Of a stretch of 64,000 nt of DNA, positions 39,641 through 52,639 are shown piece by piece; position 1 is the first letter of the stretch; every line of letters starts with the position of its first letter. The notes beneath the pieces are model-generated. The model saw nothing but the letters and a program-made list of their open reading frames with translations, was not told the origin of the DNA and made no database searches. Source of the stretch: Ophiodon elongatus (lineage: Eukaryota; Chordata; Actinopteri; Perciformes; Hexagrammidae); NCBI GenBank assembly GCA_016806645.1, contig JACSYO010002116.1, positions 3,909,501 through 3,973,500 on the forward strand, read 5' to 3'. The translations under genes and the position numbers were made by a program.

Positions 39641-40056
39641 AATTTGCAATTTGATTGATTTCCATCAGTGCACGTATTGTGGTATTATCTGTAAGTCCAA
39701 AACAGTACATTTGTTTCTAAAAATAAACTTAAAATTTGTATGTAATAACTGCCATGTTAAAATAGTATGAAATTGGGCTGTATTAGTGACAGTTTGTGTG
39801 TGTATTAATAACACACAATACAAGGTGAACTGTATCTTGAGTGTGTTTCTAATCAGGTTACTTTGAGTTTGTCTTTTATTTTATATTTCATTCAGATTCT
39901 AAATGAAAGATAAAATAAATCTAGATCATAGCTTTTCACATATCATCTTTTGAACTCTGTTAGCTTTTCATGTCATCCTGTAACATCTGAGTGGAAGCCA
40001 CAGCTCTCAAATCTGGTTCATTTCACTTTTAACTTAATGGCATTTAAGTAAGTAAC

Positions 40057-40165
40057 TAAAGTTTATATAGCACCTTCCACAGAGCAAGCAAGGTCACAAA
40101 GTGCTTTACAAGAGTAGCATTGTTGACGCCATAAAAAAAAAACTGTAAAAAGAAATAAACAATAA
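40057..40165. mobile_element. probable 3' tail of a SINE/LINE-type retroposon
   Basis: The segment contains GTTTATATAGCACCTTCCAC, then AAGGTCACAAAGTGCTTTAC, then an A-rich tail with repeated ATAAA/AATAAAAC units. The pair TATATAGCAC...AGTGCTTTACA followed by an A-rich tail is a common dispersed motif in fish genomes and is typical of retroposon 3' ends. No full-length element or target-site duplication could be defined by eye, and the family is not named. Confidence 0.6.
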
Positions 40166-40589
40166 AACACAAGCAACAACTCCATCTCCATCTAACAGCT
40201 CTCTCTGTCCCTACTTGTTTGGCCTCAAAAAAGCCAGCCGTCCTGCTGGGTACCGAGTGAGTGAGTGATGGACATTAGTTTCACTTCTCTGTGGCTAAAC
40301 TGAAGAAAAGGAACCCCATTCCTCTGCCTGCCTTTGCCAGCTGTGAGTGGTTGTCAGGGTTGGGGCTGGTCCAGGGCCTGCTAATGGTGCTGTCTGTCTC
40401 AGTCAAGTCCTTGAGACCTTGAGTCCCTCAAGAGACACCACGCTCCAAAGTTTGACTGGAATTAAGCACCTGGTGAATGAACAGAGGGCAACTGAGCTGT
40501 CACCATGGATGAAATCATTGTGACGTTACAAGTACAGTTCACGTCTTGAGGGTCTGTGTTTGAAGATGTTGTCATGCACTCTTACCAGG

Positions 40590-41080
40590 ATGAATGTCGG
40601 GATTAATCATTCTGCCAATCAGTGGATTTGTGGAAAGGCCGTTTGTAAACAATAATTCATTGTGTGCCTTTATTCTAGTTGGATTACATATCGATTATCA
40701 TACCAAAAGGAGCCCACTCCAAAAAGCGGGAGAAAAACACAACATTGATGCTCAGAAGGATCCCAGGGGCTTCCACAAACAAACAAGACTAATTCAATGC
40801 TTCACTGACACAAAAGCACATTCAATCAAAGCGCCAAATAACATCCTTGTCAAGCATCTGGTAAATAGGTTATTTGGCACCTTAACAACAAGTTGCAGTT
40901 CAGGCCCATTCAGATTGTCAATAGACACTACAGGCAGGCTGTCTGAGAATGAGAGGCTTAGCCAAAGAAAAGGAGGAGCTGCGAGGGAGAGCTGGGCAGC
41001 TGGAGAGTTTAGGACCAGCAGTGTAGCTATTACAGGATGTCAGAAAATATGCTTAATTGAAAATGATTAGGGCTCTCATA
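40590..41080. promoter_or_regulatory. candidate conserved non-coding element overlapping a 158-codon open frame
   Basis: The sequence contains GGATTAATCATTCTG, AACAATAATTCATTG and ATATCGATTATCAT (a near dyad around ATCGAT), with unique sequence throughout. An open frame of 158 codons (40594-41070, +) crosses it, but the peptide has no recognisable domain, the ATG has T at -3, and frames of this length are expected by chance in 64 kb read on two strands. Confidence 0.38.
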
Positions 41081-43746
41081 AAAGCCGATCAAGTCAGGGT
41101 TTTGGGAGAAAGCGCAATTGTCCCACATAATCCTCCCTGTCGCTGTTCTTTCATCTGGATGAAGAGATCAAAAAAGGAGGGATTTGTAAAGGCCAGAGCT
41201 CCCTGTGCGGCAGCCACTGAGCTCAGCTTCTCTCTCCGGTGTTCAATCTCCTTTTCAAATGCACTTCCTCTCTTTCTTCCTCCCTACATTTTGTTTTTAT
41301 CTTTTTTCGCACTGATGTTTATCGTTGGTCACAAAGTATGTGGAGGTCAACATACAGCCCTTTGTTGGGATTGTTGCTTCCGTTTCACAATAATATGCAG
41401 TGTGCTTTGCATGAAGTTGTGAATCATGATGTGGGCTTGTGTGACAGCGTGTTTAGCACTTGCACAGCATTGCCCTTCATTATCAGACATCAAAGAAAGA
41501 CACACAAATGTGCTCACCCACACACAAGTCATGGGTTGTACTCCCATGTCTTCCTTTATCCATCTTCCAGAAGAAGAAAAAAAAGAAGACATGAGGGTAG
41601 AAAGCGGTCTGAAATGAAAGCTAGAGGGGCCTAGAGAGAGTCAAAGTGAGACACACATAAACATTCACACACACATAGATCCATTCAGCTCACAGCTGAT
41701 TCCTCTGAGTTGGGGGGAGTACCCTGCCCTTATGCCCTCTCTTTGAAGTGAGGCACAGGCCGTATGTACAGACCCCAGAGAGGGGCATGTCTACATCCCC
41801 CCCATAGGCTGGCTGAAGGCAGCGGTCCGAGCAGAGCACACAAGACAGAGAAAAGAATGCAGCTTCCTCACTGAGCTGCTTTCTCTCGACACTACAGAGA
41901 GAAAGATTGTTTAGGGCATTGAAACTCAACATACTTTAATTAATGTCTGCAATGTTTAAGGATTTAAGATTTGAGAACATTTGAGAGAGGGTTCTGTGGG
42001 ATTTTCCCTTCTTATTCGACAACCCAGTGGACTTGATAAAGTTGTTTTCAAGATTTAGTTATCAGTCACTTTGAAAGTGATATCATGCAGCTCATTCAAT
42101 TTGCCGTCTTCGAGATCTGTAATGGCCTTCACTATTTATCTTAAGATTGATGTAAAATAAATCCCCCCAAACAGCAACATGAGTGATGGGTGTTTAGTTC
42201 TAGTCTCAACATTTATGTTTAAGTCAGTGGATGAAGAGGGATCGTGTCCATTTGTGTTGAGTGCAACACCATTAACCTCTAGCCCGATTAGCAGGACGGA
42301 AGAAAAACTCCAAGCAGATGATTTCCGTCACTGTAATGTCACACTGTTGTTCTCAGCTGTCGAGGCTGCGCTCATTGAACACTCCCCGTAAACACACACG
42401 CATGCACTTTGATAGACTGTTCCCAGCCTGTGCTCACGGGTTGGGTGGGATGCGGCGAGACGGTGTGAGGTCTTGTCTGGTCTGGTCTGGGCCACTCTTG
42501 CTCTGCTCTGGCCTCGGGGAATGTTTGGCGTGAGATAAGGCTGTGTTTGAAGAGGAGCTCCAGATGCTCGTATATTACAGGTTGTCTTGTCATGCCGCAG
42601 ATAAAACCTCAGAGAAGCTCCTGTCGCCAGGCCGTACCACACACAGGCACACACTCACAAGGAAGATAAATCTTTACAGGAGGCATTCGCCCTTCCACAG
42701 TGCCGTGCTGTGGACGGCAAGGCTGTCAGAGCTCTACCATTTTTAGGCCGTGGCTCACGGCTGCAGCATCTAGATTTTGACAGCATGTTGTATGTGGAAT
42801 ATCACTTCTTATAAACATATGATTACATTCCCCGAGCTTTGAGATACTTACGCAGTTTTATAAAAGATATTGTTCGCCTTAACAAACTCTGACAGATAGC
42901 TACACTGGTGAAGACCATGCGAAAAGAAATGTTAGCATCCTCTGGTTTCTGAGATTAGATTTTAGAGCAGTCTCTTTTGTCCTGCAGTGGTGTTCTCTAC
43001 CTGACTGTCATGCTTGCCTAAAATGTATTAGGCCTGGCCACATCTTTATCGAGTCAAGCTGTGGTTTCAGTTCACTCTCAGCATGTAACCTGTTGAAAAG
43101 GCTCTGTCCAAAGACATAATACTTAATTGGTTATAGCTCCTCATTATTTCATTCGGCTAACCTGTGTGTCTTTGAATTGTATAAATCTTCTTATGGCGGA
43201 CTGTGTCCCTGCTCTCCATCCAACCTTGAATGGGGTTATTCATCACTAATAAGACAAGAGATAGTGGGTTTGTGTAATGCAGGGACAGGTTTCCTCTGTC
43301 ATTAAGTCATGTGTTTGCTAAAGTGGAATGGTATATTGCCTGGCATAAAACATGGCGTGTCTTCATTTGTCAGGCTCGTAGAGCTGTGAGACAAACGATG
43401 TTCAGAGTGTATGTCTGAGGGCCCTCTGAGACCACAGTTGAGCGGCTGCTCACTGGTGCGTTTCTCATGCTAATGTCATGGTCTCCCAGTCTATCTGTCA
43501 CCCCATTACGCTAACATCATTATGCATAGGGGCCTGTCTCTGTCGTTGAAAAGAACAGAATCATTCCTGTCTCATTTTGAAGCAAATTGTTTGGGGAACA
43601 TTTCTGTCTTTTTTTTTCCAGTGGTAATGGTGGGCCAATCATTTCCAAGGCTCCAGGTATGCAGATGAATGAATAGCTATTTGAGCTGTTTGGTGAAAGG
43701 AGTTTTTGTATTATTCATGAGAGGGATGGTGTGTCTGAAAGAGAAA

Positions 43747-43829
43747 GTGTGTGTGCGTGCGTGTGTGTGTGTGTGTGTGTGTGTGCGTGTGCGTGTGCGT
43801 GTGCATGTGTGTGTATGTGTGTGTGTTTG
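43747..43829 (+). repeat. imperfect (GT)n with CGTGTG variants
   Basis: A GT repeat is interrupted by GC and AT steps, grading from GTGTGTGC to GTGTAT units. Confidence 0.93.
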
Positions 43830-44499
43830 TTCATGCACATGTGTGTGAAGTGGCAAATGTGTCTCTATCAAACATGCATATATTCTCACATAAGCACAGT
43901 GTACATGCATTGAACAAGCCTGCCTACACAGTTGTGCTTAGAAATGTCCGATGGATGTGACCTATGAGGGAAATCACTGCTTTGGATTAGTAGTTGACGT
44001 TTTTAAATACTCAACTATTGGCTGTATGGCAAATATATTATAGTCATGATCAAGATACCCGCTGTCACTGTACAGCCCTACAGTGTGGCATTATTTTAGT
44101 CTCTGAGCAGCGAAGGTGTTTCTGAGTCAGATCGTTCTGCTATGATCTTTTCACTCTCTTCACTTGGAATCTTTTCATCTCACCCAGTGCAGGTTCAAAT
44201 CCAGGTTAAAACCTTTGTCTCAATCTAAATCTCTCTGTCCTGGCAAACGGCACAAATTCCGATCTGTCAGCTCAGCAGATTCCTCGTGCTGGTGTGCAAG
44301 TCTCCTGCTTGTGTGCCATCTCTCTGTGTGGGAGGTATGCTAGCCGAGCACCCACCTGCTAATTCAAAAGACTCAATCAGCTATGGTAACGGGGGAGACA
44401 ACCCCGGGTTCCTGTAATTGCCCTAGTGACAGTGCTTCGGCAAGGAAAAAAAAACGCCTTTCTGTGTCTCAGTGTCATCATTTGCACAACGTTATGAAT

Positions 44500-44830
44500 A
44501 GGTTAATAAAATAAAATACTTTAATTATAGCTTACTTGCCATATTGTTAATGGGACCAGTGTGGCTCAATTGAATAATACAGTTTCTACTATTAATTATC
44601 TGAAAGTGAACTTGCTTAAATGATATTTTACAGCCCCTTGATAAAATTACCGCTAGAGGCAATGTAATGATAGACAGACAAAGGCCATGCACGAATTATC
44701 ATAAACTATTAGCTTGTTTCCAAAGGGTTTTATGTTAATCTTTTAGCGCTTAAGTACCCTGCAATTAACATATCAGGAGGAGCTGCCTTCCAGCTAGGCT
44801 TGCAAATTGAAGTCCTCAGATAAAAAAGCT
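44500..44830. promoter_or_regulatory. candidate conserved non-coding element
   Basis: AT-core words recur throughout: TTTAATTATAGC, CTATTAATTATCTG, GAATTATCATAAAC and GCAATTAACATATC, with GCTTAAGTA and two AGCT-containing words. There is no repeat and no protein reading. It is one of the two most enhancer-like stretches in the window. Confidence 0.5.
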
Positions 44831-45169
44831 ATTGAGATGAAACCCTGACAGAGAAGAGGAGCTATCGCACTGAAGTGTGCTGGAATTTCGTTCGTGTTTG
44901 TGTGTGTGTGCTCGCACATTTGTGAGCGAGGTAGAGCGATAGAGAGACTTTAAGAGCACTGAGACAAAGAATGAGTGAAAAAGAGAGCAAGATGCCGTGA
45001 GAGTGTCTGTGATCAAGGATGTATAACAATTCCATTATCTCTCTTGGGTGATGACATGAGATGTCTCTTTCAGGCCTCTTTCTCTTTGTCTAATGCTACA
45101 CAGTGTGCAAGCTATAGGAGAATTGAAATGGCTCTCATCGGCTGCGATGCCGGCATCTGATGGAATGTG

Positions 45170-45202
45170 TTTACATATCAGGCTAGTGGCTTGATATGTA
45201 AA
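45170..45202. repeat. inverted repeat of TTTACATATCA with 11-base spacer
   Basis: TTTACATATCA (45170-45180) and TGATATGTAAA (45192-45202) are exact reverse complements, 11 bases apart. One arm continues as ATGTAAAT, which is one base from the POU octamer. Each arm could bind a POU or homeodomain protein; this is inference. Confidence 0.85.
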
Positions 45203-45570
45203 TGTGGCGCGTTGAAAAGGCTACAGGGAGATATGGTTCATTGTTAGGTCTTCACAGTCTGTGTTCCCTTTTATGCTAAACACAATTGTATCCACTGAGC
45301 GAGCATCTTGTAAACCACCCGTTGCCTTTGGTAGGTTAAACCCACAAAGGAGACCCATGCTTTGGAAGATATGCATGTTTTATAGGGTAATTGGCAGCTT
45401 TGCTTTTGTCTGCTTTCTTTGTTGTCGACACATAGCAGCTGACACCATTTACATTTACTACAGTTAAATGAAAATACTCGTAACACATCTTATGTTCAGT
45501 CTAGTTTTAGTTTTTTGTCTTGCTTACTAACTATAGAAAATAAAAGAGGGTAATTGTATTACCTTTTTAA

Positions 45571-45615
45571 GAATATATATGTATATGTGTATGTGTATGT
45601 ATATATATATATTTT
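45571..45615 (+). repeat. (AT)n/(GTAT)n compound repeat
   Basis: Alternating ATATAT and GTATGT units, about 45 bases. Confidence 0.9.
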
Positions 45616-46099
45616 AATGTCATACAAAAGAACAAAATAATTCAGAATAATTACTATTTTTTATTTTATTTGGTAGCCTTTATTTATGTTTGTAACCATC
45701 TAGTCATCCTCATTGTAGGAAGTAATTCACTATGTATGTGAGTAATGAATCGTTAGACCATTACACATGGCATTCTGTACATTCTAGTACCCATCAGTCC
45801 TGACTCAGTGAAACCATATTGCCCATAGATATATGACCCCACTGAGGCCTTAATCTCATGTTAAAGATTTGTTGGCCTCTAGAAGTCAGTCCTAGCATTG
45901 AGATGCCTTGCCTGATTTATATTCACTGGCATGGAAAGGGAGCCAAATGCACTATCTGCAAAGCAGATGCTTCAGCAGTGCCCTTGTATTATGCTTTATA
46001 TTTATCCTGAAATAAAACCTGCAAACAAGGTCATATCCTTAAACCCGCTCTGCCCTCTTTTTCTTTTTCTCTCGTTGTATTTCTTCCTCTTTTTTGACT

Positions 46100-46670
46100 C
46101 TTAATGGTCGTTCATGTAAATGATAACCCGGCAAAAATATTATGTTTGTATTGTAATTATACAAATACAGTAGCATAGGAAACAGAGCAGTATCCTAACC
46201 CCTTACGCTGCAAGGTTTTTCATTTCTTTCATGGCTGAATATGAGAGCAGAAAACCCAGAGAGAAACTAAACAAACTCCTGATGAGCACTGGCTTTAAAA
46301 CCAAATTCTTGTCTGTCAGCCCCTGTAATTTATGGGGTGGAGATTACAAAGCTACCGATACAATAAATTAAACTGATGGACAGAATTATGCCCAGTGCTT
46401 CCTGCTCTCCCCAATGACGCACACTAACTTAGCACTGGCTGACAATGAGTGTGATTTACCACCTGGGCAAGAGTAGAGAAGGGAAAACATTCACAGGCAG
46501 AGGCACCCAGGCCTCACTTTGGCCCACAGCCTAGTGAATAAAATCCAGCTTTAATTCACCCGCAAACGTGTCGCCATTAAAAGACTAAGAATAGGGATTG
46601 CAGATCATAAATACTCTCTGATTTATTAGCTAACAACAAAGAGCATAAGCCCAGCCAAAGAGCGGGAGAT
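46100..46670. promoter_or_regulatory. candidate conserved non-coding element cluster
   Basis: It opens with TTCATGTAAATGATAACC, then a near dyad TTTGTAT-TGTAATT-ATACAAA. CCTGTAATTTATGG, AATAAATTAAACTG and GATTTATTAGCTAAC follow. The left part is AT-rich and the right part GC-balanced. No coding signal was found. Confidence 0.42.
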
Positions 46671-47599
46671 TGTTTGACAGAAGGTTGTCAAGGAGAGAAA
46701 AAGAGAGGAAAAACACACTCATTCCCTCATTCTCACTCACAGACACTCTAAATCTGACCAGGGATGTAGCCCAGCACTATCTCCTGCAGCAGCGTAGGAG
46801 CAGATGTGTCTGCTCCCTTCTCAATGTGTGACAGACAGAAAAGATAAACAGAGAGAAAAGCAGAGAGAGAGGAAGAAACGGGAGGGAGGGAGGTAAAGAG
46901 AGCAGGAGCTGGCACGGCACTGGCTAATTTATCTCGCTGAGAGACAGATTAAAGAGAGAGGAGAGTGAAACAAAGTTCCACTGGCTTAATCAGCGGACAG
47001 CCTGCTCGCAGAAGACATGATAAATCAGAGCCGGCTCAGTACAGGAGAAAGCCTTTGCTCTAGGAGGGAATGGGAGACATCCTCAGCCAAACAGCAGTAT
47101 CTTTTACATGGACTGTCGTGAATAGCGGCTCGTGAACTCGCTATGTGTACACTTGCAATCGATACTCATTGCTATTGTTTGAACAAACACTGTTGTACAG
47201 TAGCCCTCTGCCGTTACTTTGTTCCAACACTGTTATTTTTAGTAGTGGGTGAACAATCCTGCTTGGTGGTGTTGTGTAAACAGGACAAAGGGACACGAAG
47301 GGCCTTGAGTTTCCCCTTGGTTTTTTGTGTGCAGACGTGTCTTTCTTTAGCTTTGTGTCTGACAGGAGACTAACCTAAGGGCCTAACCCAGGAACAGGAA
47401 AAGGGGCTTAGATATCCCTGTCATTAGTTCACTACGGGGTCACAGCTGGGCCACTCAGAGCATGATTACACCTCTTGATTTATCTGCTTTGGAGCCCAAA
47501 CACAGATAAATCTCCGAGCTCATCCCCGCCGTGGGATCCTCACTGTCTGATAAACGGCCCAGGCTGAATAAACAACCACCACTACCCCACCCCCACAAA

Positions 47600-48430
47600 C
47601 ACCCAACCCCTCATACATTATGAATAATTCATTCAGATTGCGAGGTCTGTTAAATGTGTATATTTTGTATCTTAAATGGCAACGGTGCTTCAATGATCCC
47701 TATCCAATCCTCCGTGCATGTCTTTGATGGAACACTAGTAAGGCAGAGGTTGGCGGACATTTTGTTTTGTAGTTGTAAACTTTATTTCCCTCACACCGGC
47801 TGTCTTCCTCCAGCATTTACACATAAATATACTTTATGCAAATGTATCGCGGGTTTGCCCGCGCCGCAGCTCCTGTGTAGATATTGGCCTGTCTGCGACT
47901 TTATGACAAAGTTTAAAATCATTCATTACAATGACCCCCGCGGTAAATTCAGTTAGTGGAAAAATGTCCCAGCTCTCCTGTTTGGTGTGTAGATGTGATC
48001 ACGAGTGCATTTTTAACTTAATTAATTGGCCGTTTCTGTTGACAAGAAATTTATGCAGTAATAATTTGCTCGAAATAGATGCAGAGCGCAGGAAATGAGA
48101 TATCCATCAGGGCGCTTGTGTTCCGCCAGCTGCACCGCGGCTAATATGAAAGTATTTCAGGCTGCTCAGATCCTGCTGTTTGCGCAGTCAAGATTATATA
48201 TACCCACGATCCATTGCCTGCCTCAGAGGCGCTCATGGAGGTCTATGATAACAAAGACTATGTGATTTATGGCCTGCTGTGAAAGCAGAACTTGATGAGA
48301 TTAAACAATTTCATAGCACGAGTGTTTCTCAGAGGGCCCTCTGATTTGTGGCAACAGCGCCGACAGTAAATCAGGTTTATATATCTGAAAGCATGCTCAG
48401 CAAAGGAGTGCAATTACTGTTTAAGACAGC
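47600..48430. promoter_or_regulatory. large candidate conserved non-coding element
   Basis: Over 800 bases of repeat-free, GC-balanced sequence hold ATGAATAATTCATTC (a dyad, GAATAATTC), TTATGCAAATGTAT (POU octamer ATGCAAAT), TTAACTTAATTAATTGGCC, CAGTAATAATTTGC, CAGCTGCACCGCGGCTAATA and TGATTTATGGCCTG. CpGs are more common than in flanking intron. No exon with suitable phase or protein similarity was seen. Confidence 0.52.
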
Positions 48431-48610
48431 TACTTTTTATTTAATTTTTATCCCTGGTTTGTCTCTTTTATTCCTGGCCTGTCACATAGCCACTCACCTT
48501 CATAAGTCCTTCTGAGGAAAGGGTTGAAGAAGAGAGGAGGTGGGGAAGTCAAGGAGGGGAAGACACAGTGTCGTGGGCCCCCTGCTATCTCTCTTCCACA
48601 GCTTTTAGTG

Positions 48611-48636
48611 AAACAACAACAACAACAACAACAACC
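48611..48636 (+). repeat. (CAA)n trinucleotide microsatellite
   Basis: About eight CAA/ACA units. The polyglutamine seen on the + strand and the polyvaline on the - strand are by-products. Confidence 0.93.
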
Positions 48637-48739
48637 AGGGGACAACGACGGCCACCGGCAGAACAACACGGGCATCCATAGAGCAGGGGGAAGCACTCCA
48701 TTTTTAATGCATTGTTTGCCTGCTGCTCTGTCCCTGTCT

Positions 48740-48990
48740 GGGTAAATGGAGTAGGCAGAGTGTAATTAGAGAGCTGGGCTTTGCTCCGTGCCATAAAGAT
48801 GACATGGTGTAATGATACAGCTTACAGGCCCGCAGAGGGTTCTGTCTCGCGACGGAGGATCTGGGTCGTTTGCCCGTGACTTATGATAGGTGTGGAAGAT
48901 GACAGTGTTATCATTGCGACGTGAAACTCAGACATGTGGATGCTGGAAATTTCTTTCGAAAGGTTGTCAGGGATTGGAGGCAAGCAGAGA
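48740..48990. promoter_or_regulatory. candidate conserved non-coding element
   Basis: GTGTAATTAGAGAG, GGTGTAATGATACAGC and GACTTATGATAGGTGTG occur in unique sequence with several CpGs, just after the CAA repeat. Confidence 0.38.
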
Positions 48991-49419
48991 TGGAGAGGGA
49001 GCATATTCATCATTTGTGTTTACAGTTTGTTGTCGAATATTTTCAAATGAAGAATAAGGAGGAATCTAATTTCAATTCAGCTTAATTATCATCATTATGT
49101 TTGTTTTTAGTGATATTTATATGCTGAAAGAATAAGGTTTTAAAAAACTTTATTGAACATTTTGCATGAGTTGAGGTCAGAGTCCTTACATTTCAATAAC
49201 TGTGGTTGTGCTGTTTTTACATCATACTATTCTGCATCTGTACTAATCAACAAATCAGTTTGTGTTTGTGCGTGAATGTAACTGAGCATGTAAGTACATG
49301 TGCATTAGTGTTTCTTGCATTAAAATAATGGTAAAGGGTGTGCGTGAGTTTTTTAATGTGAGCGCATACACACATGCAAATGTGTGTGTTTTGAAGTTGT
49401 GGTTAAGTGTTCCACGGTT

Positions 49420-49445
49420 GTGTGTGTGTGTGTGTGTGTGTGTGT
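49420..49445 (+). repeat. (GT)n microsatellite
   Basis: About 12 GT units. Confidence 0.93.
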
Positions 49446-52400
49446 CCTTGGGTGAAGATGTGAGTTGTGCATCTGTCTGCATCATCCCATATCTTCCCAG
49501 AAAACATCAAGAGATCTCATTATTTCGACATATCTCAGGGTTTTTTTTTTTTTCCTCTTTTTTTCTCTCCGTATGCCTTGAGTCAAAATTAGTTTTCATC
49601 CCCTCTGTGATCTTACTGACTGAAGCCGGCTCAAAGTAAAGAAAATCGCAGTGTTCGTAGCGAGGCTGAGTCAAACACACACTTCACACAGCAGCAGTCT
49701 GAGTTAAGCATTGCTAAGTAACCTTCACATTTCACTCGTGTGAAGAGCTAATTTCCTTTAAGTTCACATGTCACTTTTTGTGGCTCTTTTTGTGGGTCCT
49801 CTTCAAATGTCTTTCTGCGTCTAATTGCATAGGAAACATTCTAGACAAGCTGGTGTGACAGGCCCGCTCCCAGAGTCTTCAATTATTAAACATCCTACAC
49901 TCTAGAAAACAGCCCTGACGTTAGCTACAGCCCCTAATCAGAACAGAAAGCCTCATGATATGTCACACTCCTTAGTTGCTGTGGTTTTGTGTACCTGTGT
50001 GTGTGTGTCTGTGTTGGAAAGATGAAAATATTTCTTTTCGCACCAGTTAAATAAGGCAAAACTCTGACAAAGATGATTTTTTTTGTCACAGGTAGATCAG
50101 AACATTTGCATCTTCCTTTTTTTCTCCTGTTTTAGAGATAAAAGAAATTGTTTGTACTTCTGAAAATATATGAAAGAATCCGTTGTGTTTTGTGTAAAAG
50201 TTTGAATAAGATTCTTAATCATTGTTTTAACTAATATATACAACATTTTGTGATTCTTTTTTTTGTCTTTGTAATGTTGTAGCTACATAATCTGTGCCAA
50301 TGCAAAGGTTAAACTAGACCAAAATAAGAAATAGCCTCAAGCTAATTGTACCGCATACCTGTAATGCAGGCATACATTTCTGCTTTAAATCACTTACACT
50401 TATTCTGCAAGACACTCCAAGTAAAGGTCGAACGGATTCTTAAATTTCAACCTAAAAACAAATACGGCCTTATTACCATCTATGAGTCATCGCTGTGGAT
50501 GATTAACGTCCAGCAGCACTCAACCTTTGCCCGTCTGACACTTAACCATACACAAAACGGCAATGTTCCCTGTTGCTGGTTCGCTCCGCGTGCCCCGTGC
50601 TCCGAGCGAAACATCGGAACAGTTGCTCTTGTGATCAGTGATCATATGATACATTTACTCAGAGCAAGTTCATTGGAGTAGAACTGGTAAATCATTAAAC
50701 ACACGCTCAGCAGTCTTTCTGCTGTACTACCCACAAGCCCAGGAACCATTACATCAAATGTTCTTCCCCCTACCATTACCTAAGAAAACAGAATTAATGC
50801 TTTTCATGCTCACAACAGCGATTTAAAACACATTACATGTTCTCTTCTTCCCTTAGCCACCATCATTAAGGTCAGATAAAAAAAATAAAGAATTTTAATT
50901 ATTAAACTAGTTTCACTATGTCGCTTTTTTTAACGATTTTACCTCGACCAACACAAGATCTTTTTCTAGCTATATAATGACATACAATTATAATATTTTG
51001 TGTTTTAGTACACCATAATATTAGGCTTCTGTTTGAAAAACATTACATTATGCACAAAACTCCTGTGTGTACATCTATATTAGGAGTAGATTCAATATTT
51101 GGTTGTGAATTAGAGAATTTTTTTATTTCATCATTGATATTATATGCCGCAAGCATCGCAAGCTGGTGCTACTTATTCGCTTATTTCTAAAAGTGTTGTA
51201 TTGTTTGTAACCCCGTAACTTCAGAAGTATGACATATGGATCACAAAAGAATTCTATCTAGTGAAGAAATAAACGTGTCATGCCAGCATTAAATGTTGAC
51301 TCAAATAAGTTCACAAGTTGTGTCTCCTCTGATCTCTAACATGATCAGAAAGCAGCACCAGTTTACAGAGACAAGATGTGAAAAAAGTTCCATGCACAGA
51401 CACAAAAGAAATATTTTGATATAGACCCAAAGAGAAAACATATCAAAAGACATTTTTATACATGTCTTTTGCAAGCACAAAAAGCAGAAATGGTGTCAAG
51501 AGAAAACAAAACAGAAGGCTTGTTTCTTCCAACAATTGCTTTAAGCTACAAAAATCTCCTTGAGTCCCTAGCCTCCCCTCAATGTCAGCCCCCCTTCCCT
51601 CACCACCCTCCCTCTCTCTCCTCTTCGTTTCTCTCTTTTCCCCTTCTCCCTCTCCAAGGCAGGACAGGGCCCTCTTTGCACCCTGATAGGTTGCAGGCTG
51701 ATGCTTAGCAACAACATTCCTGTGCCCTAAGTAGCATTAAGCCTCTGGCTGAACTCTTTGATGTGGCTGTCAGGCCACATTTATTTCCTTTTAGCACTTT
51801 GTCTACTTGTCCAGATGTATAAGGAGATAAAAAGGGCTGGTGTTTACACTGGTCTCCCTCTGTAGCGCGGCTGTAATTAGATTGTATTGCTGGTCAGTCT
51901 TAAAGAGGGAGGTGAGGTGAGGCGAGGCAGGAACCACCTGTGTCGGGATGAGCTGGTCAGGGTGAGACTTCGGAGCCAGGCTGCGAGAGAGGAAAGCAGT
52001 GTGTTACTTTAGTTTCTTTATGTACTTTTGTACATTACTCTGTGGCAGCCAACATCATGATCACATTCTTGTGAAATCTTTCTGGATCAGTCGTATCATT
52101 GTGATGTTCTGCAATATCACACCCATCGAGATTTGAAATCGACAGCTAAGCCTGCAAAAACTTTGTAAACTTAGTTGCAGTTACATCTGAAAAACACCTC
52201 GCTATGCGTCAACCTTCCCCGACTCACTTTTTGGTATCTCATATTTTCAGGAACCCCACTGTGGAGGTGGTTATGAGCTCCGTGTGGCTCTCTTTGTGCT
52301 TAGCTTTTCTTCTCTATCCGTCCCTCCCCTGTCTCCCTCTTCCTGCTCCCCTCTCTCATGGTGATTTGTTGGAAGTAATAATCACTATTGCCTCTGGGTT

Positions 52401-52639
52401 TATCGGCATTTATTCGCATAACAACACAGAAAGGGAGAAGACAGACAGCATTGGTGTGATGTATTATCCAGTACGAGAATCATCTTTCATAATGACATCC
52501 AACAGAGCTTCCTCTCTCTGCCACTACCCTTTTCTCTTTAACACGCACACACACACTCATACACACACTTTCTACATGTCTCTCTCCCTATTTCCACTCC
52601 CCTCTGTCCACCCTTTATTATCACAGAATCCATGGTGCT

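Noticed and set aside
40594..41070. 158-codon open frame on the + strand, the longest after 40 kb
   Set aside because: With about 3 stops per 64 codons, a few open frames of this length are expected by chance in 64 kb read on both strands. The peptide shows no domain, signal or membrane segment, and the start context is weak (T at -3).
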